Source: Chromera velia
Taxonomy: Eukaryota; Sar; Chromeraceae
Reading direction: 5' to 3'
Assembly (NCBI GenBank): GCA_018398765.1
Contig: JAHBMJ010002400.1
Span: 8,947-28,946, forward strand
Length of the DNA stretch: 20,000 bases
Shown one piece after another: positions 17,800 to 20,000 of this stretch. The position numbers were made by a program, and so were the translations under genes. Under the pieces are notes generated by a model, which was not told where the DNA came from, searched no databases, and was given only the letters and a program-made list of their open reading frames with translations. How positions within the stretch are numbered: position 1 is the stretch's first letter; every line of letters begins with the position of its first letter.

Positions 17800-19542
17800 T
17801 CACTTAGGAGAGACAGCCATGAGGATCTGAAGAGCTGCCGTGTGACTGATGTTTGCGAATTCGGTTCTCTTTCGCACATTCTTCAGGTTCTTTGCAACCC
17901 AGTCAACGCACTTCTCCCCGAGCTCTTCGAACTGTAGACGCTCCGCATCCTGGAGGATTGCCAAGCAGTTCTGCACAGAGAGTTCCCGCACTGCGTACCT
18001 CTCAGCCTCTCCCTGCAAATCATACACACAAGACATGCCTATGTTCCAACTGTGCTTGCATTACGAATCTGACCAGTCAAGAGGTTCTGTACTCAGACTG
18101 AGAACAAGCGACACAATGTGTTGACCAGTGAAGAACACGGACAAGGACCTATACTGACAAATGACTGTAAGTACTAGCTGCAGACTCTGAGTCACTGTTC
18201 GGCCCCATCACCAGGTCCAGCTTACCTGAAGCCACGAAAGGCCGAATTCACGCGCAAGTGCGGCGACTTCAACCACACATGAGTCATTCAGCTCTACCTC
18301 CTCCGTGTGCAGATAGAGAACGACAGCTCTGATAGCCTCAAACGTCGTGTCCCCAATCTCCATGACCGACTGTTTCGACTCCTTCAATCCTGAGGAGAAT
18401 GTTTTCTGAAAGAACTCACAGCCATCAGACAGGATGCCCTTGATCGCGTACACCTTCTTCTCTGTGCTGCACTCATCTTCACCCTCTGCATCGCATGGCG
18501 ACTTGACGTTCTTTTTCACCGTCAGCTCAATGTCGGCCGACGGACCGCCTTCGAACACAAGTTTGCGCATCCGGCTCCTCAGGGAGAGGGGCTTGTCGAT
18601 CGCAGCAACGCAATCGAAAATCTTCTCAACAATTTTCAGCTGCGTCCCTTGGGACAACAGCAGGTTACCGTCTGGCATCACCACCATGGCAGAGATTTGC
18701 GGATCGTACTCGTTCTCGGCTCTCTGAGTCAGAAGCTTCTCGGGGGATTTCCGGGACCCGGTATCATATTTGAACACTTCCCCTGTTGCCGTTCCCCAAA
18801 AGCCAAAACATTTTCCGTCCGGAGAATCGAAGGCTGCGGCTGACTTCAATGAAGTGCTCCAACTGTGGTATCGATCGACAGTGGTTGCACCAGCAGAGAG
18901 TGAACCGTACCGAATTCCTGTGTCGTTCGCAACGAAGAGCATCGATTCTGATGCCCACAGGAGCGAGACACGACCGGAGCTCAGGCTAAAACCCGAGGAG
19001 GTGAACGTGAGACCGAATGTGCGAAAGGCAGTGAAGCAGGATCTACAAGCCTTAGATGTCTGCCCAGGAGGAACGAAGCTCAGCTGGGGGAAGACAAACG
19101 CCTTCGGTACTCCCAAAATCCTTCCATTGATTGAGTTGAGAAGCTAAAGCGTCTCTTTGAAGACCACCGCTCCATCCCATCGGTCTTTCATCGGAGCCGG
19201 AATTGCGAACTGGGAGTAGGAATCTGTGGCGCACACCCACTCTTCGATTCCCTCTGCTTTCTCATTCTCATGAGACGGCACAACCACCACCACAGGCTCG
19301 GTGTTTGATCAACCGAAAACAACAGGAAAACCGATGTATGGCACCTTGCAGAAGAGCTGAGCAGGGTGGTCCCCCTTCTGTGAGTGCTCTCCCGCCTCTG
19401 ACACTTTCAGAGAGTACACGTTCGTGTCTCCCTCCATGCAGAGGAGAACGGTGTCTCTGTTCAATTGACAGAGGCTCCGCACAGGAGACGGGAACGAACA
19501 AAGAGACAAGACCGACAAAGCATCGGTTTGAGAGGATGCCAT
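17800..19542 (-). CDS. Beta-propeller-like/BTB/BACK protein with two in-frame stops
   Basis: Exons on the minus strand are 19542-18226 and 18012-17800. The donor CAG|GTAAGC and acceptor ATTTGCAG are phase 0 and make a 213-nt intron. The proposed start MASSQTDALS lies just after an intron-like TACTAAC...CAG. Codons 1 to about 310 have beta-propeller-like texture (NRDTVLLCMEGDTNVYSL, DGKCFGFWGTATGEVFKY). Codons about 335-437 are a BTB/POZ domain (ADIELTV, KVYAIKGILSDGCEFFQKTF, ALAREFGLSWLQ). The last 70 residues resemble a BACK region. BTB proteins commonly dimerise and recruit Cullin-3; the propeller would supply a binding surface. The frame is uninterrupted by indels but carries TGA at 19309-19311 (codon 78) and TAG at 19144-19146 (codon 133). 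Protein-like sequence runs between and beyond them (EEWVCATDSYSQFAIPAP). It may be a young pseudogene, sequence error or recoding. The final stop is TGA. Confidence 0.7.
18013..18225 (-). other. Intron inside the BTB/BACK coding region
   Basis: On the minus strand the intron begins GTAAGC directly after ...FGLSWLQ and ends TATGATTTGCAG before GEAERYAVREL. Removing it fuses the end of the BTB fold with the following helical region exactly as expected for the family. Confidence 0.85.
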
Positions 19543-19551
19543 CCCGCTTGT

Positions 19552-19599
19552 CTGCTTCAACAAAGCTCCAAAACCTTCTGTTAGTATGTGTGTACGCAC
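19552..19599 (-). other. Possible 48-nt 5' intron with TACTAAC branch point
   Basis: On the minus strand GTGCGT is followed by TACTAAC, a perfect branch-site consensus, and TTGAAGCAG. The proposed ATG (19542) lies 9 nt after the acceptor. At 48 nt it is much shorter than the other introns here, so the donor may lie further upstream. Confidence 0.3.
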
Positions 19600-20000
19600 C
19601 AAAAACTCGCGATAGCTTCTTCCAAGAAACTTTTGCGGACAGACAGACGGAGACGGAAAGTTCTTTCAGAGACTGGATCGAGGAGACGGGACAATAAGAA
19701 GAAAGCAATCACGAAGAAAGACCACTGAGACTTCAAGCTCAAGGGGTTCATAAATGGTCACGGCTGACTGTTCGTTCCTTGGCCTGGGAAGCTGTGTACT
19801 GGCAACCTGAAGTAGCTGATGCAATCGAGAGGCTCGGTAATGGCTCGGCCATGCAGGCATGCTGAGTCCGAGTCGACGCCCATCATGATCACAAAGACAT
19901 AAATCATGCCGCGCATGCACATGGGTCCAACGAAAGCTATAGCATGCACGCAGAACGAGCGAAAACAAGCTAGGGTGTCTGTCTGAACTCCTGGTTTTCT
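19600..20000. other. Upstream flank of the BTB gene; nothing else recognised
   Basis: Presumed 5' UTR or promoter of the minus-strand gene. Several GCATGC/GGCATGC motifs occur at about 19855-19950. No GC-rich TCGATCGA block like those at 15-90 or 9975-10090 is seen. Confidence 0.3.

Overview
The window is nuclear DNA from a microbial eukaryote. Coding segments are split by GT-AG introns of roughly 90-300 nt, intergenic space is long, simple-sequence repeats are everywhere, and there is no prokaryotic operon structure. The mix (SLC25-type mitochondrial carrier, BTB/BACK protein, a Cys/His 18-residue repeat protein of a kind I associate with algae and algal viruses, mid GC content) fits an alga-like protist such as a photosynthetic alveolate (chromerid). 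That placement is inference; no rRNA or other phylogenetic marker is present.

Left third (1-6.4 kb, + strand). A GC-rich, TCGATCGA-containing segment precedes a low-complexity protein with two zinc fingers (429-2103), whose proposed intron is made largely of (CTGT)n. A family of purine-rich/(CTGT)n minisatellite units and a CA tract fill 2.5-3.6 kb. At 4257-5253 lies the most striking object: 14 tandem 54-bp units, each encoding an 18-residue C-x2-C-x5-C-x-H repeat with no indel, in a frame that has no ATG of its own. Two small spliced candidates follow (5443-5829 and 5937-6323).

Middle (6.4-11.7 kb). A GC-rich patch is followed by an AT-rich island (about 6.9-8.06 kb) holding a 238-bp MITE-like element with terminal inverted repeats and an 8-bp target duplication. 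A minus-strand zinc-ribbon protein (9197-9796) and a plus-strand two-exon mitochondrial carrier (10388-11630) diverge from a shared GC-rich promoter-like segment near 10.0 kb.

Right part (11.7-20 kb). About 6 kb shows no gene I can support. It contains GT/GA microsatellites, a tandem duplication in which one copy carries a roughly 230-bp expanded (CTTT)n tract, and a second AT-rich island (about 15.75-16.6 kb). A minus-strand beta-propeller-like/BTB/BACK gene (17800-19542) closes the window. Its first exon is one continuous frame except for two nonsense codons (TGA and TAG), so it is a recent pseudogene, a sequence error, or a recoding case.

The genes do not form an evident pathway. The recurring theme is microsatellite sequence placed just before splice acceptors and between genes.
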